A stretch of 64,000 nt of DNA from Candidatus Kuenenia stuttgartensis (GCA_945902075.1 CAMDMA010000001.1:1-64000), one strand, 5' to 3'. Counted from the stretch's first letter, positions 46,883-55,747 are shown. Notes: generated by a model not told the origin, from the sequence alone. Made by a program: numbers and translations.

Positions 46883-47632
46883 TTAGCGTCTGCGTCGTGA
46901 ACTCACTCCGACGAGAGCGAGAAGCGCAAGTGCACCGGGTGCAGGAATCGGCACAAGTACGAGTTGGTCCTGCGCACTTGGGCTCGAGAGTCCCAAGACA
47001 ACCGCGGACTGAAATCCCCCGACGCCGAGTGAGTTCCGGATCGCGTCATACCATCCCGAGGCCGCTCCGGACGGCGTCGATCGAAACGCGCCGAGACCGA
47101 GCGACATCTCGTTCACCATGCTCGCCGCGTCCGTTGCAGCGAAGTTCTCGTGCGAGATTTCCCAGATCGCAAGTTGAAACGCGGCCGACTTCGCATCGCG
47201 ATCGGTCACGGAACCGATCACAAGGCCGGTCGCTGGATCAACCCAGCGAGCGAACAGATCGCGAATGACGACCGCTTTGAGCGAGCCCAGTGGCCCGGGA
47301 TTCCCGCCTGTTGGAACTTGCTCTACCGCGACCTCGTCGAAAAGATAGGACGAGCCCACATTCACGCTTTGGTAGACCTCCGCGCACCATGAGAGGATGT
47401 CCTCGCCCGCAGAACGAGAGAAGTCGTGCTGGAACGCCTTGATGTTCCAGAGCGCGACCGAATCGGTCGAGTTCCACGAGAGTTGCGAGTTGTAGCCGCA
47501 CGCGGCAAACTCGCCCGACCCGTATGCATCGAGCGTCGCAGTGAATGATGCACCAGCGGCTGTTGCGAAGAAGCAGACAACCACAGTGGCGCACGCCACA
47601 GGAGCGTTCGCCACGATTTTCGAGTTGTACAT
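46883..47632 (-). CDS. Secreted protein with C-terminal sorting tail (PEP-CTERM-like)
   Basis: About 249 residues from ATG 47632, chosen for its signal peptide (VACATVVVCFFATAAGAS); the frame extends to 47716. The middle contains AFQLAIWEISHENF, as in other planctomycete secreted proteins of the thioester/choice-of-anchor kind. The C-terminus reads LVPIPAPGALALLALVGVSSRRRR: a Pro motif, one helix and a basic cluster, the signature of exosortase-type sorting tails. It is anchored or processed after export. The body is not recognised. Confidence 0.75.
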   Translation of the reverse strand: MYNSKIVANAPVACATVVVCFFATAAGASFTATLDAYGSGEFAACGYNSQLSWNSTDSVALWNIKAFQHDFSRSAGEDILSWCAEVYQSVNVGSSYLFDEVAVEQVPTGGNPGPLGSLKAVVIRDLFARWVDPATGLVIGSVTDRDAKSAAFQLAIWEISHENFAATDAASMVNEMSLGLGAFRSTPSGAASGWYDAIRNSLGVGGFQSAVVLGLSSPSAQDQLVLVPIPAPGALALLALVGVSSRRRR

Positions 47633-47833
47633 GTCCCCAAGACCTCCAAAGGACGACGGAATGTCGGCCTTCCCATATCTCTTGAAAGACAATACGACCT
47701 GTTGAACTCGATGCAAACTTCGACCGTGAAAGAACGACGAATCGCCGTCCGAAGCGAGCCGATAGAAGTCTTTACTCGGTAAACGCGAGTGTTCTCGGGG
47801 CTACTCGCTCCGCGAAGCACAAGCTGAGCTGGC

Positions 47834-48055
47834 TCAGTTCGGCCGCCATCGCGCCGCATCGACGCACGCGATGATGTGCACGATCCACCCAAGCGTTCCA
47901 AAGCTCACCGCCCACACGACGCCCGCGAGCACAAACCAAATCACCGCCGCGAGGAGGCGACCTTGAACCAACTGGCCAAGCCCTGGGATCACGAGGCTGA
48001 AAACCGCTGCCACGATATTTGCGAGACTGCCCCGACCGACTGCGCCCTGCGACAT
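47834..48055 (-). CDS. Small two-helix membrane protein
   Basis: A 73-residue protein from ATG 48055 with GGAGG four to five bases upstream, a strong site that fixes the start. Two helices: IVAAVFSLVIPGLGQLVQGR and AAVIWFVLAGVVWAVS. The end WIVHIIACVDAARWRPN resembles small membrane proteins with an IPGLGQL motif seen in many bacteria. Function unknown. It lies 59 bases after the Nudix gene on the same strand. Confidence 0.7.
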   Translation of the reverse strand: MSQGAVGRGSLANIVAAVFSLVIPGLGQLVQGRLLAAVIWFVLAGVVWAVSFGTLGWIVHIIACVDAARWRPN

Positions 48056-48114
48056 GCTGCCTCCAAATTTGAGCGATTGGTTGCGCCGCTTTTGAATCCG
48101 CTTGAGAACATCGC

Positions 48115-48660
48115 CTAGGACCGCGGGAGGGGCCAAGACTCCACGACTCGCGGCTGCATCGGTTCCTCCGCGCAGTCGATGTGGGCCATGAAAAACCCAC
48201 CGCGATGTTTGCACACATTCGGCCACATGACCTCTCGGTCTGTCATGGGAATAGACAGCTTCGCCACGTCTTCGACGGCGTGCCACTCAAGTCGACCCTC
48301 GTCAAACTCTGAGTGTGGGATTTCCGATGGATCGATCGCACGGGTCGCCTCGAAGAGGAAGATCAGCCAGTGCTCCTCGCCTTGATACGCACGCTCACTG
48401 ACGATCGAGATCAACTTGATCTCATCCGGCCTGAGCGTGATCGAAGCCTCTTCTCGAATCTCGCGGAGTGCGCAGTCGTGCGGACCCTCGCCATCTGCAA
48501 CCTCCAGCTTTCCGCCGATCGGGGAGTACATGTCCCGGTTTGGCGGCTTGCGCCGATGGAGAAGGAGGAGCCGCCCCTCTGCGTCGTAGAGGTAGCAGAG
48601 CACCGCGATCTTGTAGGGCATCGCGCGCACGTCGTGTGGATTGGGCGCAGGGGAGCTCAC
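48115..48660 (-). CDS. Nudix hydrolase
   Basis: A 181-residue protein. Nudix box GKLEVADGEGPHDCALREIREEAS, where REIREE carries the metal-binding glutamates. Two extra residues (AD) interrupt the usual spacing after the first Gly, and the final Gly is replaced by Ser, so the box is a variant. It hydrolyses a nucleoside diphosphate linked to another group; the substrate cannot be read. The GTG start overlaps the dapA stop by three bases (GTGA), so it is translated with dapA. Confidence 0.88.
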   Translation of the reverse strand: MSSPAPNPHDVRAMPYKIAVLCYLYDAEGRLLLLHRRKPPNRDMYSPIGGKLEVADGEGPHDCALREIREEASITLRPDEIKLISIVSERAYQGEEHWLIFLFEATRAIDPSEIPHSEFDEGRLEWHAVEDVAKLSIPMTDREVMWPNVCKHRGGFFMAHIDCAEEPMQPRVVESWPLPRS

Positions 48661-49565
48661 GCGCGTGCAGCCGTCTCAAGTTTCGCCAAACCGAAGTTTG
48701 CGAGAATTTCGCCGATCTTTGCCACCGCATCCTTTGAGGCTTCCGTGAGCGGCAACCGCACCGCGCCGGTATCACGCCCGAGCAGTCGCATCGCGGCCTT
48801 CAACGGAACCGGATTCACATCAAGCGAGAGCAGGCCCCTTGCGAGTGGGAAAATCTCGCGATGAATCGCTTGCGCGTCGTCGAAGCGGTCGCTCAGGAAT
48901 GCGTCGCAGAGTGCTTGAATGCGCGACGGGAGCAGGTTTGACACCACGCTGACCACGCCGCAACTGCCGCAGCCCGCAAAGGCGAGTGTGAGCGAGTCAT
49001 CGCCGGAGAGAATCGCGATATCGCAACGCTGGCGGATCTCGCTCGCGGAATCCATCGAGCCAGTCGCCTCCTTGATCGCACGGATATTTGGGTGCTTCGC
49101 AAGTCGAGCAACAGTCTCAGGGTTGATCGCGACGCCACATCGGCCGGGGATGTTGTAGAGCATCACGGGAAGCGGGCATGAATCCGCAACAGTCATGAAG
49201 TGACGATAGAGTCCTTCCTGCGAGGGCTTGTTGTAGTACGGGCTGACCTGCAGTCCCGCATCGGCGCCGAGTTCGTAGGCGAGCTTCTGCAGTTCGACCG
49301 CGTGGCGCGTGCAGTTCGAGCCTGCGCCCGCGAGCACTTGCAGGCCGCGCGGTTTGCCGCATGCGATCGCTGTCTCAACAACGAGTCGATGCTCGTCGTC
49401 TTCAAGCGTCGGCGACTCACCGGTCGTCCCGCAGGCGACGATGCCGCGGACTCCGCCGTCAGCTTGAAATGCGATTTGTTCAGCGAGGCGCGCCTCATCA
49501 ACGGCGATTCCATCGGCGGTGAAGGGCGTCACGATCGCGGTGTAGCAGCCTCGGAATTCGATCAT
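48657..49565 (-). CDS. dapA: 4-hydroxy-tetrahydrodipicolinate synthase
   Basis: A 302-residue TIM-barrel enzyme from ATG 49565 (MIEFRGCYTAIVTPFTADG). VACGTTGESPTL (substrate loop), VSPYYNKPSQEGLYRHF, MLYNIPGRCGVAI (catalytic Tyr), and the Schiff-base Lys in IRAIKEATGSMDSAS are all present. It condenses pyruvate with aspartate semialdehyde in lysine and peptidoglycan (DAP) synthesis. Cotranslated with a Nudix gene. An in-frame start at 49601 adds an unlikely leader. Confidence 0.96.
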   Translation of the reverse strand: MIEFRGCYTAIVTPFTADGIAVDEARLAEQIAFQADGGVRGIVACGTTGESPTLEDDEHRLVVETAIACGKPRGLQVLAGAGSNCTRHAVELQKLAYELGADAGLQVSPYYNKPSQEGLYRHFMTVADSCPLPVMLYNIPGRCGVAINPETVARLAKHPNIRAIKEATGSMDSASEIRQRCDIAILSGDDSLTLAFAGCGSCGVVSVVSNLLPSRIQALCDAFLSDRFDDAQAIHREIFPLARGLLSLDVNPVPLKAAMRLLGRDTGAVRLPLTEASKDAVAKIGEILANFGLAKLETAARA

Positions 49566-49665
49566 CGCGGCAGTGTAACGCGGGAAAAAAATCCGACTCA
49601 ATCTCCGCGGCGACTCGGACGACGCACGCGAGCATCATGCTCGATTGCGACTGGTTGCGGTCTCT

Positions 49666-50400
49666 TCAGCATGAACCGATCGCCCGCTTCATCCGTCCGA
49701 CGGCCTCCCGAAGGCCGACGAAAACGGCTCGCGACACAATTGCGTGCCCGATGTGAAGCTCATGAAGTCCCTCAATCGCCGCTACCGCGCGCACATTCGC
49801 CTCATTGAGCGCGTGCCCGGCGTTTGCCCGCATACCCGCCGCACGAATAGCTGCAGCCGCGCGTACGATTTTCGTGAGCTCCTTGAGAGTCGCCGGATGC
49901 CCCGCACCGTGGTCATGAAACGCATGCGCGTACGGGCCGGTGTGGATCTCGCAAAAGTCGAATCCGGCGTGTGCCGCCGCATCGATCTGGCGCTCGTCCG
50001 CATCGATGAATGCGCTCACCGGGATACCTGCGCCCTTCAGCCGCGCGACCGCCTCACGAATCCGAAACTCCTGCGACGCGACGTCGAGCCCCCCCTCAGT
50101 TGTGACTTCTTGACGCTTTTCCGGGACAAACATCGAGAGTTGTGGCAGGAGCGCGATCGCAATTGCGATCATCTCATCGGTCGCCGCCATCTCAAGATTG
50201 AGTTTCGTACGCACCACCGCTTTGAGCCGGGGAAGATCGGCGTCCTGAATGTGTCGACGATCCTCGCGTAAGTGAACGGTGATTCCGTCCGCTCCCCCCG
50301 CTTCGGCCTCGACTGCCGCCTCGACTGGATCGGGCTCATACGTGCGGCGGGCCTGGCGGACGGTCGCGACATGGTCGATGTTGACGCAAAGTTCGGGCAT
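49666..50400 (-). CDS. pdxJ: Pyridoxine 5'-phosphate synthase
   Basis: A 244-residue protein from ATG 50400 with the diagnostic N-terminus CVNIDHVATVRQARR. ADGITVHLREDRRHIQDADL, LNLEMAAT, VPEKRQEVTTEGGLDV and VRAVAAIEGLHELHIGHAIVSRAVFVGL cover the rest of the TIM barrel. It makes PNP from 3-amino-2-oxopropyl phosphate and DXP (vitamin B6). Divergent from phoU with about 90 bases between. The frame runs on upstream to 50574, but that part overlaps phoU and is not coding. Confidence 0.96.
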   Translation of the reverse strand: MPELCVNIDHVATVRQARRTYEPDPVEAAVEAEAGGADGITVHLREDRRHIQDADLPRLKAVVRTKLNLEMAATDEMIAIAIALLPQLSMFVPEKRQEVTTEGGLDVASQEFRIREAVARLKGAGIPVSAFIDADERQIDAAAHAGFDFCEIHTGPYAHAFHDHGAGHPATLKELTKIVRAAAAIRAAGMRANAGHALNEANVRAVAAIEGLHELHIGHAIVSRAVFVGLREAVGRMKRAIGSC

Positions 50401-50491
50401 GCTTCGGCGGTCCGGGAGAGCGGGGCGAGAGTTCATTCGCGGAAAGTTCGCAGCCTGACAGCATACGCGCGACCTGTATACTCGCCTCGCC

Positions 50492-51172
50492 GTGCAGACC
50501 TTCAACGAACGACTCGCACATCTCCGCAATGACATCGTCTCCCAGGGCGACCGCGTCCTCGATCTCACGCTCAAGGCCGTAGAGAGCTACTTCGATGGCG
50601 ACCGCGAAAAAGCCCGCGCTGTGGTCGCCGCCGACGAGGAGGTTGACCGGGTCGACGTCGAGATCGAGCGCGCGTCGATCCCGCTCCTTGGGATGGGAAT
50701 GACCGACGAGAAATCGATTCGTTCGGTTCTCACGATCGTGAAGGTCAACAATGAACTCGAACGCGTGGCAGACTGCGCAGTCGATGTTGCAGAAGCCGTC
50801 TTGTCCGATGTCGCCCTACCCGCGCGAATCCCCGATGTCTTCCGCGTGATGGCCAATTCGGTGATCGGCATGCTGCGCGACTCGAACCGCGCGCTTGCGG
50901 CCGGAAACGTGAGTCTCGCGCAGCAAGTCCTGCTCTTTGATGACACGGTTGCCATGCTGAAAAAGGAACTCATGCGCACTGCGCAGGAGCAAGTTGCCGC
51001 TGGCGTGCTGCCAGTCGACTATGCCTTCCGACTCCTCACCATCACCAAGTCGATCGAACGCATCGCCGACCACTGCACCAATGTTTGTGAGCAGGTGATC
51101 TACCTGCACAGCGGTCTCATCGTTCGGCACCGACCCGAGGGTTGGTCCAAGCCGTTACCGCCGTCGCCGTAA
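50492..51172 (+). CDS. phoU: Phosphate transport system regulatory protein PhoU
   Basis: A 226-residue protein from GTG 50492. Two PhoU three-helix domains: the first with IVSQGDRVLDLTLKAVESYF, VDVEIERASIPLLG and LERVADCAVDVAEAV, the second with VFRVMANSVIGMLRDSNRAL, and AFRLLTITKSIERIADHCTNVCEQVIYLHSG near the end. It links the Pst transporter and the PhoR sensor to phosphate control. No pst genes are adjacent. Confidence 0.93.
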   Translation: MQTFNERLAHLRNDIVSQGDRVLDLTLKAVESYFDGDREKARAVVAADEEVDRVDVEIERASIPLLGMGMTDEKSIRSVLTIVKVNNELERVADCAVDVAEAVLSDVALPARIPDVFRVMANSVIGMLRDSNRALAAGNVSLAQQVLLFDDTVAMLKKELMRTAQEQVAAGVLPVDYAFRLLTITKSIERIADHCTNVCEQVIYLHSGLIVRHRPEGWSKPLPPSP

Positions 51173-51234
51173 GTCGCCGAACATCATCCCGCCGCCACCA
51201 CGCGCGCCGTCAGCAGTCCAATTACGGAAACAGC

Positions 51235-52650
51235 ATGTCCCTCGTTGACACCGAAACAGCGCTCGCGCAGACTTTCGCCTCGCACGGGCAATCGCATGTC
51301 CTCCGCCACCTCAGCTCGCTCACGCCGAGCGCGCGCGTGAGCTTTCTCACGCAACTCGCTGAGGTTGACCTCGCACTCGTTGCCCGGCTCGCTCACGGCG
51401 GCGAAGACGCAAAGCTCGACTTCGCCACGCTCGCTCCTGCACCGTACGTTGCGATCGGCAACCACGCAGCCGATGCGCGCGCGCATGGTGAACAGTTGCT
51501 TCGCCACGGGAAAATCGCAGCGTTCACGGTTGCGGGCGGGCAAGGTACGCGGCTCGGATGGCGAGGTCCGAAGGGTACCTACCCCGCCACGGTCGTCACC
51601 GGAAAGCCACTCTTTCGCGTGTTCGCAGAACAGATCGCCGCTGCCGAAAAACGCTTCATCTGCGCGATCCCGTGGTACATCATGACGAGCCCACTGAATG
51701 ACGCCGATACACGCGCGTTCTTCAAGGACAACAATTGGTTCGGCCGGAATCCCGCGGATACGTTCCTCTTTCCACAAGGAACCCTGCCATCGGTGACGTT
51801 CGACGGAAAGCTCATGCTCGAAACTCCCGGGTCGCTCGCGGTCAATCCCGATGGCCACGGCGGCGCGATTCGCGCACTGCACCACAGCGGCGCGCTTGAA
51901 GACATGCACGCGCGCGGCATCGCGCACATGAGTTACTTCCAAGTCGACAACCCGCTCGTCCGAATCGTCGATCCGATTTTCCTCGGCCTACACGCGCATT
52001 CGGCAGGATCGAGTGCGGAGATGTCGAGCAAGATGGTTGCGAAGCGGGATGCCTCGGAGAAGGTCGGTGTGTTCTGCGAAAGCGCAGGAAAAACCGTCGT
52101 CGTCGAGTACAGCGACATGCCCGTCGAACTGACGAATGCGGTGGAGAGCGACGGAAGACTTCGCTTCAACGCTGGGTCAATTGCGATCCATGCGATCTCG
52201 GTCGAGTTCATGACCCGGCTGACCCACGGCTCGTCTACAGGCGATTTCGCGCTGCCTTTTCACCGTGCCAGAAAGAAAGTCCCCTATTGGTGCGACGCGC
52301 AAGGACGGACGGTTGAGCCGACGGAGCCGAATGCAACGAAGTTTGAGGCGTTCGTCTTCGACGCGCTCGCCCTCACCGCGAAGTCACTCGTGATGGAGAC
52401 CGCGCGCATCGAGGAGTTTGCGCCAATCAAGAACGCTGCTGGTGATGACAGCCCCGCATCAAGCCATCAGATTCAATCGAACCGCAACGCGGCGTGGCTT
52501 GAGCGCTTCGGCGTCAAGGTGCCACGACGACCGAATGGCGACGCCGATGCGAGCATTGAGATCGCACCTGAAACCGCACTCGAAGCAGCGGATCTCGCCA
52601 ACAGCGCACTCCCGCGCGAGATCAAGCCTGGCGAAGAAGTGGTGATTTAG
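51235..52650 (+). CDS. UDP-sugar pyrophosphorylase, UDPGP (AGX/UAP1-like) family
   Basis: A 471-residue nucleotidyltransferase from ATG 51235. It has VAGGQGTRLGWRGPKGTYP (the UTP-binding loop of the UDPGP family), PWYIMTSPLNDADTRAFF, FPQGTLPSVTFDGK, NPDGHGGAIRAL, YFQVDNPLVRIVDP and KFEAFVFDAL. This set is typical of eukaryote-like UDP-N-acetylglucosamine pyrophosphorylases (UAP/AGX), not of bacterial GlmU. The exact sugar (GlcNAc-1-P, GalNAc-1-P or Glc-1-P) is uncertain. It follows phoU by 62 bases on the same strand. Confidence 0.88.
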   Translation: MSLVDTETALAQTFASHGQSHVLRHLSSLTPSARVSFLTQLAEVDLALVARLAHGGEDAKLDFATLAPAPYVAIGNHAADARAHGEQLLRHGKIAAFTVAGGQGTRLGWRGPKGTYPATVVTGKPLFRVFAEQIAAAEKRFICAIPWYIMTSPLNDADTRAFFKDNNWFGRNPADTFLFPQGTLPSVTFDGKLMLETPGSLAVNPDGHGGAIRALHHSGALEDMHARGIAHMSYFQVDNPLVRIVDPIFLGLHAHSAGSSAEMSSKMVAKRDASEKVGVFCESAGKTVVVEYSDMPVELTNAVESDGRLRFNAGSIAIHAISVEFMTRLTHGSSTGDFALPFHRARKKVPYWCDAQGRTVEPTEPNATKFEAFVFDALALTAKSLVMETARIEEFAPIKNAAGDDSPASSHQIQSNRNAAWLERFGVKVPRRPNGDADASIEIAPETALEAADLANSALPREIKPGEEVVI

Positions 52651-53024
52651 GGCTCGATCAAAGATCGAAACAAGAATCGGATTGGGGAAACGCGCGTTTC
52701 ACCCACCACCGCTATCAGGGCACTCCGCCCTGTCTTCTTCGATCGATCATGCATCGAGATCTCCTCTGCACAAAGCGTGAATCCTTGGCTGAGAGAAAGA
52801 CCCGTCACAACCTCGGCGGACGAAAGCGCCGCTAAAAATACGATCAAAGTCGCGATTCGCGCATTCGATGTGCATTCGCGACGCGCGTCCGACTTGAGTA
52901 CATCTCCGTTGCGCACCACCCCGCCGAGGCGCTGCGCTTGTTCGCGCGAGAGTTCTGAGCGCGCCGTACGCGGCGTCTGCACGCTGCGAAGATTCGTCGC
53001 CTGACCCATCTCCTCATTACTCAT
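52647..53024 (-). CDS. Small putative membrane protein after sigma factor gene
   Basis: A 125-residue frame with codon use like the neighbours. An Arg/Glu-rich N-terminal half (TPRTARSELSREQAQRLGGV) is followed by one hydrophobic helix (IATLIVFLAALSSAEVVTGL) and a polar tail. It starts in the last copies of a 14-base repeat that carries GAGGAG plus ATG, so its exact start is ambiguous. Position directly after a sigma-factor gene and a single helix would fit an anti-sigma-like role, but no motif confirms it. Confidence 0.5.
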   Translation of the reverse strand: MSNEEMGQATNLRSVQTPRTARSELSREQAQRLGGVVRNGDVLKSDARRECTSNARIATLIVFLAALSSAEVVTGLSLSQGFTLCAEEISMHDRSKKTGRSALIAVVGETRVSPIRFLFRSLIEP

Positions 53025-53070
53025 CTCCTCGTACTCATCTCCTCGTACTCATCTCCTCGTACTCATCTCC
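53019..53070. repeat. 14-bp tandem repeat of ribosome site plus ATG
   Basis: Three perfect and one partial copy of a 14-base unit, on the minus strand GAGGAGATGAGTAC (rotating), cover 53019-53070, with a degenerate copy at 53006-53018. Each unit contains a Shine-Dalgarno core directly followed by an ATG. The repeat overlaps the sigma-factor stop codon and leads into the next gene. Confidence 0.9.
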
Positions 53071-53800
53071 CCGACACCTCGACGATCCACGCGATCTCAG
53101 CATCCATGTCATCGTCGCCCACTCCCTCGTCTCGGAGGAGCCGCACAAGCGCGCGCTCGTAGCGATACGCCGCGCGGCGCGCATGTGTGCGCGCCTCCGC
53201 TGAAGTCATTCGCAACTGCTGAGCGATCTCCGCGTATTCGAGCCCGTCGAGGTGGTGTCGACGAAAAATCTCCCACGCATTGGCGTCATGCTCGGCGACA
53301 AGCTCATGTTCGGCGAGTGTGCACGCATCCGTAAGGAGCGCACGACTCCACGCACGCTCAAACTGCTCGAAGGCACTTGGCTCGAGGCCGATCTCCTCCG
53401 CATCACGACATGATGTACTTGAAACGCACGCGCAACCAACACATGCTGGGCCAGCACCAGCTCCATCACGCGCCGCGCGGCGCAACTCGCGTTCACGTTC
53501 GCGTGCATGGAGGAGAAGCCCATTCACAAGCCAACGGCGCAGAGGCAAGCCACTGTCGCGCCATGCCGTGAGAAAGTCCTCGCGCGAGAGGCGCGACGCA
53601 AAGAAGCCATTCACAAGCGCATCCGCATCATCGATCCGACAAATCGAACTCCCAAGTACATACGCTCGCAACGGCGTTGCGTATCGACTCATCACATGCG
53701 TGTTGATCTCCTCGCGGCCACTCGCGCCCTCTACAAGCCGCGTATGAATCCATGTTGCTTGTTTCGTTGGAAACCCGCCGTCACGCTCATCGCCAGTCAT
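53063..53800 (-). CDS. RNA polymerase sigma-70 family (ECF-like) factor
   Basis: A 245-residue protein from ATG 53800, with GGGGAGG five bases upstream, a very strong site. The N-terminal region (VMSRYATPLRAYVLGS, DADALVNGFFASRLSREDFL) resembles a sigma region 2. The C-terminal region (AWEIFRRHHLDGLEYAEIAQQLRMTSAEARTHARRAAYRYERAL) is a helix-turn-helix like region 4. A Cys-rich stretch (PACVGCACVSSTSC) lies between the two. It would direct polymerase to a private regulon. It is 17 bases downstream of recJ. Confidence 0.8.
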   Translation of the reverse strand: MTGDERDGGFPTKQATWIHTRLVEGASGREEINTHVMSRYATPLRAYVLGSSICRIDDADALVNGFFASRLSREDFLTAWRDSGLPLRRWLVNGLLLHARERERELRRAARDGAGAGPACVGCACVSSTSCRDAEEIGLEPSAFEQFERAWSRALLTDACTLAEHELVAEHDANAWEIFRRHHLDGLEYAEIAQQLRMTSAEARTHARRAAYRYERALVRLLRDEGVGDDDMDAEIAWIVEVSGR

Positions 53801-53817
53801 ATTGCACCTCCCCTCGG

Positions 53818-55596
53818 CTACGTTGGACGCACGCAGAAATCAACAAGCTTCGCCTCGACCTCAGCAATGCCCCGAAAATTGTTGAGCGCGGGCTCGACGA
53901 CGACATCGATGTATGTCCCCTTTGCGAGGAACTGCGCATGTTTCGCACCGTCCCACCAGTGCATTCTCAAAAAACGCATCTGACCATTCGAGCGCTGACG
54001 CACGTTGACTTCTAAATGATTGGCGGCTCGGCCCATCACGCGTAGCTGCGTGATTTCCACGCCTTCCACAAGCATCGATGGCTTTCGATTCTCGCGTCCA
54101 AACGGGGCGAGTGCGTCGATCTGTTGAATGGTTGCGAGATCAAGATCGTCGATCGCACAGACGCAGTCGATCGAGAGCGGCGGCTTCTGCTGGTCACTCG
54201 GCGGAAGCACCGCATCCACTGCTGCCTCGAATGCCGCGGTAAACGCGGCAATACGCGATCCATCGAGTTTGACCCCCGCAGCCATCGCATGCCCGCCAAA
54301 TGCAAGCAGGTGCTCGCTGCAGTCGGCGAGCACCTTGTGCAACTCAATCCCCGGCACACTCCGACCGGATCCCTTGTACACGTCCTTGTTGCGTGTGAGG
54401 AGAATCACCGGGCAGGCATAGATGTCCACGAGTTTTGAACACACGATGCCGACGATGCCGAGATTCCACTTCTCATCAGCGAGCACAATGCCGCGTGGCT
54501 TCCCATCTCCGTGACGTGCGCGCACTTGCGCCAGCGCCTCATCGAAGATCGCGCGGTCATCGGTCCGACGTTGCTCATTCAGCTCTTCAAGAAGCGCTGA
54601 GAGTTCTTCGGCGCGCGATGCATTGGCGGTGGTGAAGAGTTCGATCGCATCCTCTGCATGGCCCATACGGCCACAGGCGTTGATCCGCGGCGCCAGCCGG
54701 AAGGCGACCTTTTCTGCGTCCACCGGCCCCGAGTCGAGCCGCGCGGAGACGAGTAGCGCGTTGAGCCCAACCACGCCGGTGTGATGAATCTCCGTCAGTC
54801 CCCGCGCGACGATCACGCGATTTTCTTCAAGCATTGGCACGACGTCTGCAACCGTGCCGATCGATGCGAGCGGGAGCAGCGAAAGTAGCCGCTTCCGCAA
54901 GACTTCCGGAAGCGGCGCGCGCTTCTCCGCCGCATCGCGCGACTCTCGATCCACCCCACACCAAACTTCAGCAATCATCCACGCAAGCTTCCACGCGACG
55001 CCCGCCCCGCAGAGCTCCCCGAATCGCTGCGCAGACGGCAGCCGCGGATGCACAACTGCGCGCGCGACGGGCACTTCTCCCGTTGGCTGCAATTCGTGGT
55101 GATCCGTGATGACAAGCTCAAGGCCGATTTCAGCCGCGACACGCGCCTCGGCGATCGCGGACACGCCGCAATCAACCGTGATCACCATGTCGACTCCCTC
55201 CGCACGCAGCGTGCGCAGGGCATCGTCATTCAAGCCATATCCCTCCTCAATCCGATGCGGCACGTAGGTGCGGATCGGCGCCTGGGGAGCGAGCGCCCGA
55301 ATCATGTGCCAGAGAATGGCTGTGGCCATGATCCCGTCGACGTCGTAATCACCGTAAATCGCGATATGGCGACCGGTCCGGAGCGCAGCGCAAATCGCGC
55401 GGGCAGCCTCGATGGTGCCGTGCATCTCCGAAGGGTGTTGCAGATGGGTCAGCTGTGGGCGGCAAAAGGTATCTCGCGCGGCGGCAGTTCGGATGCCGCG
55501 CGCGTCGAGCAGGGTGCGAACCAAGTCTGCCCCATGCGCCCTTTCGGCCGCGACGGGCGCCTCAGGTCGGATCCACCTCTTCACGGGAAACTGCAT
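53818..55596 (-). CDS. recJ: Single-stranded-DNA-specific exonuclease RecJ
   Basis: A 592-residue protein from ATG 55596 (MQFPVKRWIRPEAP). DHH phosphoesterase motifs: IYGDYDVDGIMATAIL, VDCGVSAI, VITDHHELQ, ASIGTVADVVPM, and PRINACGRMGHA (DHHA1 link). The DHHA1 RNA/DNA-binding part has GRSVPGIELHKVL and FGGHAMAAGVKL. It degrades single-stranded DNA 5'-3' in recombination and repair. It heads a three-gene unit with a sigma factor and a small membrane protein. Confidence 0.95.
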   Translation of the reverse strand: MQFPVKRWIRPEAPVAAERAHGADLVRTLLDARGIRTAAARDTFCRPQLTHLQHPSEMHGTIEAARAICAALRTGRHIAIYGDYDVDGIMATAILWHMIRALAPQAPIRTYVPHRIEEGYGLNDDALRTLRAEGVDMVITVDCGVSAIAEARVAAEIGLELVITDHHELQPTGEVPVARAVVHPRLPSAQRFGELCGAGVAWKLAWMIAEVWCGVDRESRDAAEKRAPLPEVLRKRLLSLLPLASIGTVADVVPMLEENRVIVARGLTEIHHTGVVGLNALLVSARLDSGPVDAEKVAFRLAPRINACGRMGHAEDAIELFTTANASRAEELSALLEELNEQRRTDDRAIFDEALAQVRARHGDGKPRGIVLADEKWNLGIVGIVCSKLVDIYACPVILLTRNKDVYKGSGRSVPGIELHKVLADCSEHLLAFGGHAMAAGVKLDGSRIAAFTAAFEAAVDAVLPPSDQQKPPLSIDCVCAIDDLDLATIQQIDALAPFGRENRKPSMLVEGVEITQLRVMGRAANHLEVNVRQRSNGQMRFLRMHWWDGAKHAQFLAKGTYIDVVVEPALNNFRGIAEVEAKLVDFCVRPT

Positions 55597-55747
55597 GGAG
55601 CGAGTGTACCGCGAGGCGTTCGAGCCTTGACATTCGCCTCTTCTGCGGCTCGAAATTCTCATTTTCCGATCCCGCTCAACCCCCGCATTCGAGCGACCGA
55701 TCTACTCTCCGCCCGCGCCATGCGGCGCCATGATGCCGGAGCCACCT

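Noticed and set aside
49629-49643. Short CGAGCAT/ATGCTCG inverted repeat between dapA and pdxJ
   Set aside because: A one-base loop and no T-run; too weak to call a terminator.
50401-50574. N-terminal extension of PdxJ
   Set aside because: It overlaps phoU on the other strand and its sequence is unlike PdxJ, which starts at the ATG at 50400.
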